DNA from: an uncultured Muribaculaceae bacterium | Lineage (GTDB): Bacteria; Bacteroidota; Bacteroidia; Bacteroidales; Muribaculaceae | NCBI GenBank assembly: GCA_934555895.1 | Contig: CAKTFH010000043.1 | Coordinates: 1 to 10,969, forward strand | Length of the DNA: 10,969 nt | Reading direction: 5' to 3' | In this document: positions 1-7,278 of the stretch, in pieces | How the letters are laid out: each line of letters begins with the position of its first letter | Numbering within the stretch: the stretch's first letter is position 1 | Made by a program: the position numbers and the translations under genes | Notes under the pieces: model-generated | The model's input: the letters and a program-made list of their open reading frames with translations, nothing else | Database searches by the model: none | What the model was told of the DNA's origin: nothing

Positions 1-230
1 CGAATAAAAATTGACTCCACCAAATTGTGAGCCAGCTATTTTCAGAAAATTTTTATGTCAAACTGTCAAACACCCGACGCTCATCACCGCCGACATGCTT
101 GAGCGTGAGCGAATCAATACCGGAACTCCAACAGCATCTCAACACTCAGTGGAATGAATTTCTACATCACCACAAACGATTTTTGAAATAATTCACACGG
201 AATCATGATGCTAATCTGAAACAAATTTTA
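1..230. other. Upstream non-coding stretch before rpoD
   Basis: I see no convincing gene here on either strand. The sequence is AT-rich at both ends with a more GC-rich middle (about 70-150). The longest coding-like run is about 30 codons on the minus strand (roughly 53-145); it has no ATG and no recognisable product. The segment probably holds the upstream promoter region of rpoD, and possibly the decayed end of a neighbouring gene. Confidence 0.4.
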
Positions 231-238
231 TACCTTTG
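231..238 (+). promoter_or_regulatory. Bacteroidetes-type -7 box (TACCTTTG) of rpoD
   Basis: TACCTTTG matches the Bacteroidetes primary-sigma -7 consensus TAnnTTTG exactly and is followed by CAT. Transcription would start around 243-246, leaving a leader of about 57 nt before the ATG at 302. No clear TTG -33 element is seen about 19 nt upstream. The same eleven bases, TACCTTTGCAT, occur again before the SpoIID gene at 4628-4638. The match to the consensus is direct; promoter activity is inferred. Confidence 0.6.
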
Positions 239-301
239 CATCTTGTTAGTTGCGCCCTGCCATACCGGCGGGGCTATACTACTATATTTACGCTTCGAGA
301 C

Positions 302-1162
302 ATGAGACAATTAAAGATATCCAAATCAATTACCAATCGCGAAAGCGCCTCACTTGACAAGTATCTCCAGGAGATTGGCCGTGAGGAGCTTATCACAGTG
401 GAACAAGAAGTGGAACTGGCACAGCGCATCCGCGAAGGCGATGAGCAGGCACTCGAAAAGCTAACCCGAGCCAATCTCCGTTTCGTAGTTTCGGTAGCCA
501 AGCAGTATCAGAACCAAGGCCTCTCGCTGCCCGACCTCATCAACGAGGGCAACCTCGGCCTTATCAAGGCCGCCCAGAAATTCGACGAGACCCGCGGTTT
601 CAAGTTCATCTCCTACGCAGTGTGGTGGATTCGCCAGAGCATCCTGCAGGCATTGGCCGAGCAAAGCCGCATCGTGCGTCTGCCACTCAATCAGGTGGGC
701 TCGCTCAACAAGATTTCAAAGGCTCTGTCGAAATTCGAGCAGGAAAACGAGCGTCGTCCCTCGCCTGAGGAACTTGCTGAAAAGCTTGATGTACCTGTGG
801 AGAAAATCGCCGACACGCTGAAAGTCAGCGGCCGCCATATCTCGGTAGACGCTCCGTTCGTGGAAGGCGAGGACAACTCACTGCTTGATGTGCTCACCAA
901 TGATGACAGCCCCATGGCCGACGCCACCCTCACACAGGAATCGCTGTCGAAAGAGGTTGACAGGGCACTGCATCAGCTTCACGAGCGCGAACGCGAAATT
1001 CTGAAAATGTTCTTCGGCATCGGATGCCAGGAAATGACCCTCGAGGAAATCGGCGCGAAATTCGACCTCACCCGCGAGCGTGTGCGTCAGATCAAAGAGA
1101 AAGCAATCCGCCGCCTCAAAGGCCAGAAATCCCGTCTTCTAAAGACTTATCTCGGTCAGTAA
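302..1162 (+). CDS. rpoD: RNA polymerase primary sigma factor RpoD/SigA
   Basis: Primary (group 1) sigma-70 factor of 286 residues that directs core RNA polymerase to housekeeping promoters. Region 1.2 is near residues 16-45. Region 2 covers about 50-125: the core-binding segment around [18 protein letters not shown], then the -10 recognition and melting helix with [15 protein letters not shown]. Region 3 is at about 127-205. Region 4 is at about 215-280, with the helix-turn-helix [20 protein letters not shown] that contacts the -35/-33 element. Region 1.1 is absent, as is usual for Bacteroidetes primary sigma factors, and MRQLK is the characteristic start. The frame stays open upstream to a TTG at 236, but that codon lies inside the -7 box at 231-238, so ATG 302 is the start. 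The gene seems monocistronic and faces the convergent nuclease gene across an inverted repeat. Confidence 0.97.
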   Translation: MRQLKISKSITNRESASLDKYLQEIGREELITVEQEVELAQRIREGDEQALEKLTRANLRFVVSVAKQYQNQGLSLPDLINEGNLGLIKAAQKFDETRGFKFISYAVWWIRQSILQALAEQSRIVRLPLNQVGSLNKISKALSKFEQENERRPSPEELAEKLDVPVEKIADTLKVSGRHISVDAPFVEGEDNSLLDVLTNDDSPMADATLTQESLSKEVDRALHQLHEREREILKMFFGIGCQEMTLEEIGAKFDLTRERVRQIKEKAIRRLKGQKSRLLKTYLGQ

Positions 1163-1206
1163 CACAGAACCCACCCCCGATAATAATTTTATTGTTAAAA
1201 CGAACT

Positions 1207-1257
1207 TCACCGGCCAGTTTATGCCTGCTTGAATCGCATTCATAAGCTGACCGGTGA
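1207..1257. terminator. Bidirectional intrinsic terminator between rpoD and the nuclease gene
   Basis: A 17-nt left arm (1207-1223, TCACCGGCCAGTTTATG) pairs with a right arm (1241-1257) at 15 of 17 positions, plus one G-U wobble, around a 17-nt loop. On the plus strand CTCTTTT follows the stem. On the minus strand a GTTCGTTTTAAC tract follows it. The repeat lies 45 nt after the rpoD stop and 26 nt after the stop of the convergent gene at 1283, so one hairpin could end transcription from both sides. The repeat is seen directly; its function is inferred. Confidence 0.75.
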
Positions 1258-1282
1258 CTCTTTTGCCTTCCTGCAGACCAAC

Positions 1283-2788
1283 TTATAAAAGGAGGTGTTT
1301 GGAGACATGGTTACCCTGACGCCTTATAGCAATACCGCGATAGGAGGCCGGATCAATCGCACGCCCGTCGATTGAATACCACTGCTCCTGAAGGTGGATA
1401 TTATCATCGGGATCAAGTGCCGGCATAGTATCCACACCGCCGGTCTTTGCAAATCCATTTACCTTCATATTGGAAATCTGCCATGTGCTCGACTTTTTCG
1501 AGTCTGACCTGTAACGGAAAATGATATTGATTTTCTGTCCGGCAAAATCATCAAGCGAGATATCACCGGAATTCACGAAAGTCCAGTTTTTACCTGACGG
1601 CCACTGCGACACAGTAAGATTAATCTCCTCACCACGTGCATTACGCACAAGCACCGCGAGTGTCTCTACCGGAGCGTCGCAATAGTTCACGGCATGGCGG
1701 AAAGAAAGCGTGGCCGAGATGAAGAGTGTCAGGTCAATCTCAGGACTCACAAGGTCGACAGTGCAAGCCTGTGCCGAGCCTGCATAGGATGTACCCTTCC
1801 AGCCGTAACTTGCAGTGTTGATCCACACGGCATGACCGTTGGCAGGAGCATCCACGACCTCAACAGAAAAGCCACCCTCGTTGCCATTGAAATTGGCTTC
1901 ATAGGCCACACGGCGCTCCGAAGGTTCATCGACCACACCTGTAGCACGTGCCGATTTTTTTGTGAAACGCAAATCAAATGGCACACCGATGGAGTCACCC
2001 CATATATATTCCATAAGGTTGGGGAAATCGACAAACGGATTACGGTTGCCCTGAAGTGTCTGCACACGGTCGTTGCGCACAGCCTCCATCTCGGTCACAT
2101 CGTCGGCCTTGGCCCATTTTATGTAAAGAGCCGAGGCTTTGGGAAGTAATGTTGGATAGTCGCCGGTGCTCAATATCTTCTTGGCCATGTCGCTGCTGTA
2201 GGTATAGTCCTGGTAAGCGGTGGCCATATACATATATCCGCGTGCGAAGTCGCCCTTCCACTTGTCGGCAGGCTCCCACCAGTTGCCGCCCCACTCGCCG
2301 GTGCCCACACGGGTGCAGCCGTTGTTGCCTGCCGCGGTGGTCTTGGTCACCACGCCCATGGGATAGTTGCTCTTGGTGGAATTTATCTTCGCCTCGCAGG
2401 GCATGAGGTTGTAAAGGTCCTTATAGGCATTGTTCTCGGTTCCTCCCCACCATGATTTCGGGAAGGAATGCTCGATATTCATGCCGCTTATCGAAGCCCC
2501 GCGATTGCCGAAATAACGCAGGTCGTTGCTATAGCGGTCAACCACAGAATTGTCTTCGTTGCGGTCGGTGACATAGAAACCCCACCATGTGCGCATGTTG
2601 CCTGAACCGTAGGAGAGCATGCTGATGTCTGGACTCTGGCCAACGATGTTGAACAGTGCCGTTTTCAGCTCCTCACCCGAGAGGCCCTGCACGGGAGCAT
2701 AATAGTCAAGTGGAATATCCGCCGAGGCTACGACAGCCTGAAAAGCCACTGCCATAGCCACAATGCTTTTTATGTAAATATGTCTCAT
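1283..2788 (-). CDS. Secreted endonuclease I family nuclease with C-terminal beta domain
   Basis: Probable extracellular or periplasmic non-specific nuclease of the endonuclease I (EndA/NucM/Vvn) family, 501 residues. A hydrophobic signal peptide covers about residues 1-23 (cleavage near ASA/D). The His-Me finger core is clear: NIEHSFPKSWWGG at 104-116 with the Glu-His pair E106-H107 (H107 the expected general base), DLYNLMP at 124-130 (N127 the expected metal ligand) and SNYPMG at 140-145. Residues from about 295 to 450 have the alternating pattern of a secreted jelly-roll or adhesion-type beta domain, which classical EndA enzymes of about 230 residues lack. The last 40 residues (EQWYSIDGRAIDP...IAIRRQGNHVSKHLLL) resemble the short C-terminal sorting-like tails of Bacteroidales secreted proteins. 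The gene lies 18 nt downstream of the gene at 2807-4501 and is probably co-transcribed with it. The likely role is scavenging extracellular DNA or RNA. Confidence 0.88.
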   Translation of the reverse strand: MRHIYIKSIVAMAVAFQAVVASADIPLDYYAPVQGLSGEELKTALFNIVGQSPDISMLSYGSGNMRTWWGFYVTDRNEDNSVVDRYSNDLRYFGNRGASISGMNIEHSFPKSWWGGTENNAYKDLYNLMPCEAKINSTKSNYPMGVVTKTTAAGNNGCTRVGTGEWGGNWWEPADKWKGDFARGYMYMATAYQDYTYSSDMAKKILSTGDYPTLLPKASALYIKWAKADDVTEMEAVRNDRVQTLQGNRNPFVDFPNLMEYIWGDSIGVPFDLRFTKKSARATGVVDEPSERRVAYEANFNGNEGGFSVEVVDAPANGHAVWINTASYGWKGTSYAGSAQACTVDLVSPEIDLTLFISATLSFRHAVNYCDAPVETLAVLVRNARGEEINLTVSQWPSGKNWTFVNSGDISLDDFAGQKINIIFRYRSDSKKSSTWQISNMKVNGFAKTGGVDTMPALDPDDNIHLQEQWYSIDGRAIDPASYRGIAIRRQGNHVSKHLLL

Positions 2789-2806
2789 TTCGTGATTAAA
2801 ATTATA

Positions 2807-4501
2807 TCAGGATTCGGGATAATGGCCTTTCACCTTGCAGTCGATAACGATTTTACCGCCCGAGGGGACAAGTCTGTAGACGAAGCCGGTGCCATCGCCG
2901 GCCTCCACATGGCCTTTGCTGCAAGCGATATCGTATTCATATCCTCGGAATACGGCATTCATCGACTTTTTATCGAACCGTTTGAACGGCAGGATGGATA
3001 TGCGCTCGGACGGCACACTGAGTTCCAGAGCCCAGTTGTCCTTGTTGTCGGATGTCACCTCAATGTGGTTCTCAAAGAGGGTAATGGTGTAACTGTTTCC
3101 GTTCTTATCCTTTGAGACGGTTTTCAGCACATCGCCCGAAGGTTCGGTGACCACAGGATCGGCAATGGCAATCATCCTGCTATGGCCATCACTGCCGCAG
3201 TTCACGAATCTAAGTCCTGTCTTGTTTTCCGGCGTGCTCCAGTGGAAACGGTCTACAAGGGGTAGCGTGTAATAGAAGAACTGACCGCCGGTGCCGGGCT
3301 TCTCGAGATATTCCGACTTGTAATTCTCATCGAAGAGATGTATATCTCTGAAGCAGAAGCCATCCTTCTCCCAATAAAGGTTCGCGCGATAATTCCGGCA
3401 GTTATACCACACCGATTTATTCCCTTCGTTTTTGACATCATTCAAGGTGGTTATGGCCGTGGCTGGGGTATGTTTGAAATTCTCCCTGAACCATTTTCCC
3501 GATTCACCGAGAGTCTCGATTCTGATTTTGCCGGCATCGCGCAGCGACTGATAGACCGGGAACTGCATCTCGAGCCCTTCGCCCATGGCATTCCAGGTGA
3601 AAGAGTTTTCCTGTCCGGCCTGGGCGTAATTGAAGGCGAGGCAGGGTTCATCAACTATGGTTTGAAGGAAATAATCCACCCACTGCCTGTTTTTGCCGCC
3701 CTCGTTATACACCGGCTCAAGGGTCACCACGCCCTGGCAGGCGGTTCCCGCGCCGTTGTCATACTGATACATCGGGTCGCTTCCCAACATGCGGAATACC
3801 GGCACGGGGATCTGTTCCTTGGCGGTCTGGGCAGGCATGTAGGCGTTGTTTCGGCTCGGATAGTAGGCCTGGTTCCAATAGCCGCCCCAAAGGGTATAGC
3901 CGTCGGTTCCCACCTGGTCCTTGCAGTTGCAGGATGCCACAATGCCGTATTTCTCATACATGTATTGCAGCGTATAGGAATCGATGAACCACGAGCCGAC
4001 CGATTTGGGATACTGACCGTAGATTTCCTTGAATTTCTCCATATACACATCCACCAGTTTTTCACGCTCGGCCTGTGTGTAACCCGGAGTAAAGGCTATG
4101 TGGGCCGTAGATACCCACTGATGGTCGCCGCGCCACTTGAGTCCGGCAGCCTCCACATGCGGCTGCGTTATCTCCCACCAGGCGCCGAGTTCCGAATCCT
4201 TACCCAGCGAGGTTTTCATCAGCTTTTGATATTCCGGATTGATTAGCGCGTCATACTGGAAAAGGAACGTGGTGGGGAAATGGTATTTATTCGACAGAGC
4301 AATCTGACGCTTTACCGCGTCGAACATAAGGCTGTCGGAATTTTCCAGACGGTAATCGGTCTGGCGGATGAAATTCACTATGTTGATGATGCGTGGCGAT
4401 GACTTCTTTTCACTCTGTGCGGCAAAAGCACGCGCTGCACCTAAGCAGAGGGTGCCAGCAAGAACTGCGGCCACACACATGGCTGGTTTATATACTTTCA
4501 T
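2807..4501 (-). CDS. Secreted polysaccharide deacetylase/glycosidase-like protein of unknown function
   Basis: Exported protein of 564 residues with an Ala-rich signal peptide (about residues 1-28, cleavage near FAA/Q). The N-terminal 300 residues read like a distorted beta/alpha barrel of the NodB-deacetylase or glycosidase type: IINIVNFIRQTDYR at 38-51, TTFLFQYDAL at 77-86, ELGAWWEITQPHVEAAG at 104-120, GSWFIDSYTLQYMYEKYG at 169-186 and the aromatic block DGYTLWGGYWNQAYYPSR at 200-217. The C-terminal 200 residues look beta-rich. The whole protein resembles a Bacteroides family I recall under DUF3863/DUF3864 labels, with predicted glycoside hydrolase/deacetylase fold; that name is from memory and unverified. 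Substrate and catalytic residues cannot be assigned. The gene is first in a two-gene leftward operon with the nuclease. The start at 4501 is supported by the signal peptide directly after it and the -7 box at 4568-4575. Confidence 0.72.
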   Translation of the reverse strand: MKVYKPAMCVAAVLAGTLCLGAARAFAAQSEKKSSPRIINIVNFIRQTDYRLENSDSLMFDAVKRQIALSNKYHFPTTFLFQYDALINPEYQKLMKTSLGKDSELGAWWEITQPHVEAAGLKWRGDHQWVSTAHIAFTPGYTQAEREKLVDVYMEKFKEIYGQYPKSVGSWFIDSYTLQYMYEKYGIVASCNCKDQVGTDGYTLWGGYWNQAYYPSRNNAYMPAQTAKEQIPVPVFRMLGSDPMYQYDNGAGTACQGVVTLEPVYNEGGKNRQWVDYFLQTIVDEPCLAFNYAQAGQENSFTWNAMGEGLEMQFPVYQSLRDAGKIRIETLGESGKWFRENFKHTPATAITTLNDVKNEGNKSVWYNCRNYRANLYWEKDGFCFRDIHLFDENYKSEYLEKPGTGGQFFYYTLPLVDRFHWSTPENKTGLRFVNCGSDGHSRMIAIADPVVTEPSGDVLKTVSKDKNGNSYTITLFENHIEVTSDNKDNWALELSVPSERISILPFKRFDKKSMNAVFRGYEYDIACSKGHVEAGDGTGFVYRLVPSGGKIVIDCKVKGHYPES

Positions 4502-4567
4502 TCGGATAATAATTGGCGATTAATTCAGAAAAAAATGGCAGATAGTCAAAACGTTGCTTCTCCAATA

Positions 4568-4575
4568 CAAAAGTA
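4568..4575 (-). promoter_or_regulatory. -7 box (TACTTTTG on minus strand) of the leftward operon
   Basis: Read on the minus strand, 4575 to 4568 is TACTTTTG, an exact match to TAnnTTTG. The expected start is near 4560, giving a leader of about 60 nt before the ATG at 4501. It lies back to back with the plus-strand box at 4628-4635, so this 146-nt gap is a divergent promoter region. A -33 TTG is not evident. Confidence 0.5.
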
Positions 4576-4627
4576 GCAATAAAAAATGAAAATTTATTCA
4601 GCCTGATGAAAAATGTGGGGAAAACAT

Positions 4628-4635
4628 TACCTTTG
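4628..4635 (+). promoter_or_regulatory. -7 box (TACCTTTG) of the peptidoglycan salvage operon
   Basis: TACCTTTG matches TAnnTTTG exactly and, with the following CAT, repeats the rpoD promoter bases. Transcription should begin around 4639-4643, only about 5-9 nt before the ATG at 4648. The box lies downstream of the in-frame ATG at 4606, which argues against that upstream start. Assignment rests on the consensus match and location. Confidence 0.55.
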
Positions 4636-4647
4636 CATATTGATATC

Positions 4648-5943
4648 ATGACCGACAGAAAAGCAAATATTACAACAGAGCCCACCATCAGCGTAGGTGT
4701 GATGTCGCTCCCCGAAATCAGAGTGCGTTTTTTACGTCCTTATATAATGAAGGAGAGTGGCGAAAAACTTGAAGGGTCCCTCACGCTCAAGCGCTCCGGA
4801 GCAGGCATCGCTTGTCGGGATGCGGTATATCCATCAGTAACTTTTATTCCCGCCGACGGCAATGGTGATTTCGAGCTCGAGAATGTCACCATAGGAGTGA
4901 ATTTCCACTGGGAGCGCAATGAGAACCAACGCTTTGCCGGAAAGTTCAAGGTGATTCCAGATGAAGATGACTCAACCAAGGCTATAGCGATAAATGAAAT
5001 CGGACTGGAGCGCTACCTCATGAGCGTGATTTCCTCGGAGATGAGCGCCAATGCATCGGAAGCACTGCTTCGGGCACATGCGGTGGTGAGCCGCAGCTGG
5101 CTTGTGCGTCAACTCCTCGACCTTGGCAAACACACCGCAGCTGAATCGGAGATGTGGTCGCAGACCGAGGTCGACGGCATAGGCGCGGTCGACGAAATCT
5201 GCAAATGGTATGACCGCGAGGACCACCGTCAGTTTGATGTCTGCGCCGACGACCACTGTCAGCGCTATCAGGGCATAACACGGCAGACAAATCCCAATGT
5301 TGCCGAGGCTGTGGAAGCGACACGCGGCGAAATGCTTGTCTACGACGGAGAGATATGCGACGCTCGTTTCAGCAAATGCTGCGGAGGGGTGACCGAGCGT
5401 TTCGAAAACTGCTGGGAAAATGCGCCCAAACCATATCTCGGCCACATCGCCGACACCCCCGCAGAGGGCGGCAGACCCTTTTGCGACACCAGCGACCCTG
5501 ATATCCTGAGCCAGGTGCTCAACAACTACGACCGCGAGACTACCGACTTCTTCAGCTGGGAACAGCGTTACACCGCCCGGGAGCTCTCCGATTTGATAAA
5601 AATTCGCTCCGGCATGGATTTCGGCGATATAATCCGACTGACCCCGATTGAGCGCACCCCATCGCACCGCATCACACGACTATTGATCGAAGGCTCGCTC
5701 CGCTCGGCCATAGTAGGCAAAGAGCTGGAGATAAGGCGCTGGCTTTCCCCGAGCCATCTGCGAAGCTCGGCTTTCGATGTGGAGCGCACACCCGAAGGCG
5801 ATTTTCTGCTTCATGGCCGCGGCTGGGGCCACGGGGTTGGCATGTGCCAGATAGGCGCCGCCGTGATGGGCGCCCGTGGCTACGGCTACCGCGAAATCCT
5901 CAGCCACTATTTCCCTGAATCAACGCTTGAAAAACTATACTGA
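4648..5943 (+). CDS. SpoIID/LytB domain protein (lytic-transglycosylase-like, 'amidase enhancer')
   Basis: SpoIID-family protein of 431 residues. Characterised SpoIID is a lytic transglycosylase that cleaves stripped glycan strands between MurNAc and GlcNAc. The core is visible: LERYLMSVISSEM with the expected catalytic acid E131, SEALLRAHAVVSRSWL just after, a cysteine cluster CDARFSKCCGGVTERFENCW that may bind metal, and the C-terminal signature GRGWGHGVGMCQIGA (H395) followed by GYGYREILSHYF. The segment between (about 255-380) is less conserved. No signal peptide or membrane helix is visible, which is odd for an enzyme acting on wall glycan. ATG 4648 was chosen because TISVGVM is part of the usual N-terminal strand and the promoter box excludes 4606; ATG 4702 is an alternative that would give a 60-nt leader. 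First gene of the operon, 5 nt before the permease gene. Confidence 0.88.
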   Translation: MTDRKANITTEPTISVGVMSLPEIRVRFLRPYIMKESGEKLEGSLTLKRSGAGIACRDAVYPSVTFIPADGNGDFELENVTIGVNFHWERNENQRFAGKFKVIPDEDDSTKAIAINEIGLERYLMSVISSEMSANASEALLRAHAVVSRSWLVRQLLDLGKHTAAESEMWSQTEVDGIGAVDEICKWYDREDHRQFDVCADDHCQRYQGITRQTNPNVAEAVEATRGEMLVYDGEICDARFSKCCGGVTERFENCWENAPKPYLGHIADTPAEGGRPFCDTSDPDILSQVLNNYDRETTDFFSWEQRYTARELSDLIKIRSGMDFGDIIRLTPIERTPSHRITRLLIEGSLRSAIVGKELEIRRWLSPSHLRSSAFDVERTPEGDFLLHGRGWGHGVGMCQIGAAVMGARGYGYREILSHYFPESTLEKLY

Positions 5944-5948
5944 ATAAA

Positions 5949-7253
5949 ATGAACCAAGCCAAAGCCAACCCCGCCTGTGCCAAAGGCCGCAGCGACCGCG
6001 CATGGTGGTGGGTACCCACACTCTATTTCGCAGAAGGTCTCCCCTACATGGCGGTTATGACCATCAGCGCCGTGATGTATAAATGCCTTGGCATCGACAA
6101 CACCCGTCTGGCATTTTACACCGCATGGCTTTACCTGCCGTGGGTGATAAAACCGTTCTGGAGCCCGTTTGTCGACATCATTCGCACCAAACGCTGGTGG
6201 GTACTCACCATGCAGCTCATCATAGCCGTGTGCATGGCCCTGATAGCCTTCACATTGCCGGTAAGCGGTTTCTTCGCCGCCACATTGGGCGTGTTTTGGC
6301 TCATGGCATTCGCATCGGCCACCCACGACATTGCGGCCGACGGTTTCTATATGCTCGGTCTCAGCGAGCATCGCCAGAGTTTCTTCGTGGGCATCCGCTC
6401 GCTCTTCTACCGAATATCCATGGTTGTAGGACAGGGTGTGCTGGTGATAGTTGCGGCGCGTGTGAGCGACGCCTGGGCACAGCCAAAGGCGGGATGGATG
6501 CTAGTGTTCGGCATCCTCGCCGTTTTTTTTCTTGCCATCATGCTGTGGCACAGCGCAGTGCTCCCCCATCCCGCAGCTGACCGCGACCGTAAGCCGCGCA
6601 GTGCCGGCGAAGTGATGACTGAATTTGTCGACACCTTCATAGATTTCTTCAGGAAGCCGCAGGTGGGCACAGCCATACTGTTTATGCTGCTCTACCGCCT
6701 GCCGGAAGCACAGCTTGTGAAAATGATAACACCGTTCATGCTCGATTCCGCAGCCGACGGCGGCCTGGGCCTCACAGCCGACGAGGTGGGACTGGCCTAC
6801 GGCACCATCGGTGTGGCCGGTCTCGTGATTGGCGGCATAATCGGCGGACTTGTGGCGGCACGCAACGGCCTGCGCCACTGGCTCCACCCCATGGCCTGGA
6901 GCATGTCGCTCACCTGCCTCACTTTCGTGTATCTCGCCATGGTGCAGCCCACGCAGATCTGGCAGGTGTGGGCATGCGTGTTTGTGGAGCAGTTCGGCTA
7001 CGGATTCGGCTTCACCGCCTATATGCTCTATCTCATCTACTTCTCCACAGGTCGCTTCAAGACAGCGCACTACAGCATTTGCACCGGCTTTATGGCACTC
7101 GGCATGATGCTCCCGGGCATGGCAGCCGGATGGCTCGTGGACACCTTCGGCTACAGCAACTTTTTCATATGGACCATGGTATGCTGCGCCGCCACAATAG
7201 GTGTATGCTATCTTGTGAAAGTCGACCCATCGTTCGGCAAAAAAGAGTGCTGA
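5949..7253 (+). CDS. ampG: AmpG-like muropeptide permease (MFS)
   Basis: Inner-membrane major facilitator transporter of 434 residues with about 12 hydrophobic segments. It matches the AmpG/PAT branch: WWWVPTLYFAEGLPYMA at about 19-35, YTAWLYLPWVIKPFWSPFVD with KRWW soon after, and ATHDIAADGFYM in the middle of the N-terminal half. AmpG imports GlcNAc-anhydroMurNAc (muro)peptides by proton symport for wall recycling; in the Bacteroidales member Tannerella forsythia an AmpG-type transporter is known to support use of wall-derived MurNAc. It is shorter than E. coli AmpG (491 residues, 14 helices), as usual for this branch. Placement between a SpoIID protein and a NamZ homologue supports a peptidoglycan fragment as substrate. 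Whether it carries anhydro-muropeptides or another disaccharide cannot be read from sequence. Confidence 0.88.
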   Translation: MNQAKANPACAKGRSDRAWWWVPTLYFAEGLPYMAVMTISAVMYKCLGIDNTRLAFYTAWLYLPWVIKPFWSPFVDIIRTKRWWVLTMQLIIAVCMALIAFTLPVSGFFAATLGVFWLMAFASATHDIAADGFYMLGLSEHRQSFFVGIRSLFYRISMVVGQGVLVIVAARVSDAWAQPKAGWMLVFGILAVFFLAIMLWHSAVLPHPAADRDRKPRSAGEVMTEFVDTFIDFFRKPQVGTAILFMLLYRLPEAQLVKMITPFMLDSAADGGLGLTADEVGLAYGTIGVAGLVIGGIIGGLVAARNGLRHWLHPMAWSMSLTCLTFVYLAMVQPTQIWQVWACVFVEQFGYGFGFTAYMLYLIYFSTGRFKTAHYSICTGFMALGMMLPGMAAGWLVDTFGYSNFFIWTMVCCAATIGVCYLVKVDPSFGKKEC

Positions 7254-7278
7254 GCGCCGACAAAATATACATTTGATT

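Noticed and set aside
53..145. Coding-like minus-strand run ending SLTLKHVGGDERRVFDSLT
   Set aside because: Only about 30 codons with no ATG start and no family I can name; it might be a decayed gene end or repeat, but the support is too weak to annotate.
236..301. 22-residue N-terminal extension of the sigma factor
   Set aside because: It would start at a TTG that lies inside the -7 promoter box, and the MRQLK start at 302 is the typical one for the family.
3338..4246. Plus-strand open frame (302 codons) inside the deacetylase-like gene
   Set aside because: Antisense shadow of a conserved secreted protein; no promoter or domain supports it.
4606..4647. Upstream ATG extending the SpoIID protein by 14 residues
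   Set aside because: The consensus -7 box at 4628-4635 lies within this extension, so a transcript from it could not include the upstream ATG, and the added residues carry no signal peptide or recognisable motif.
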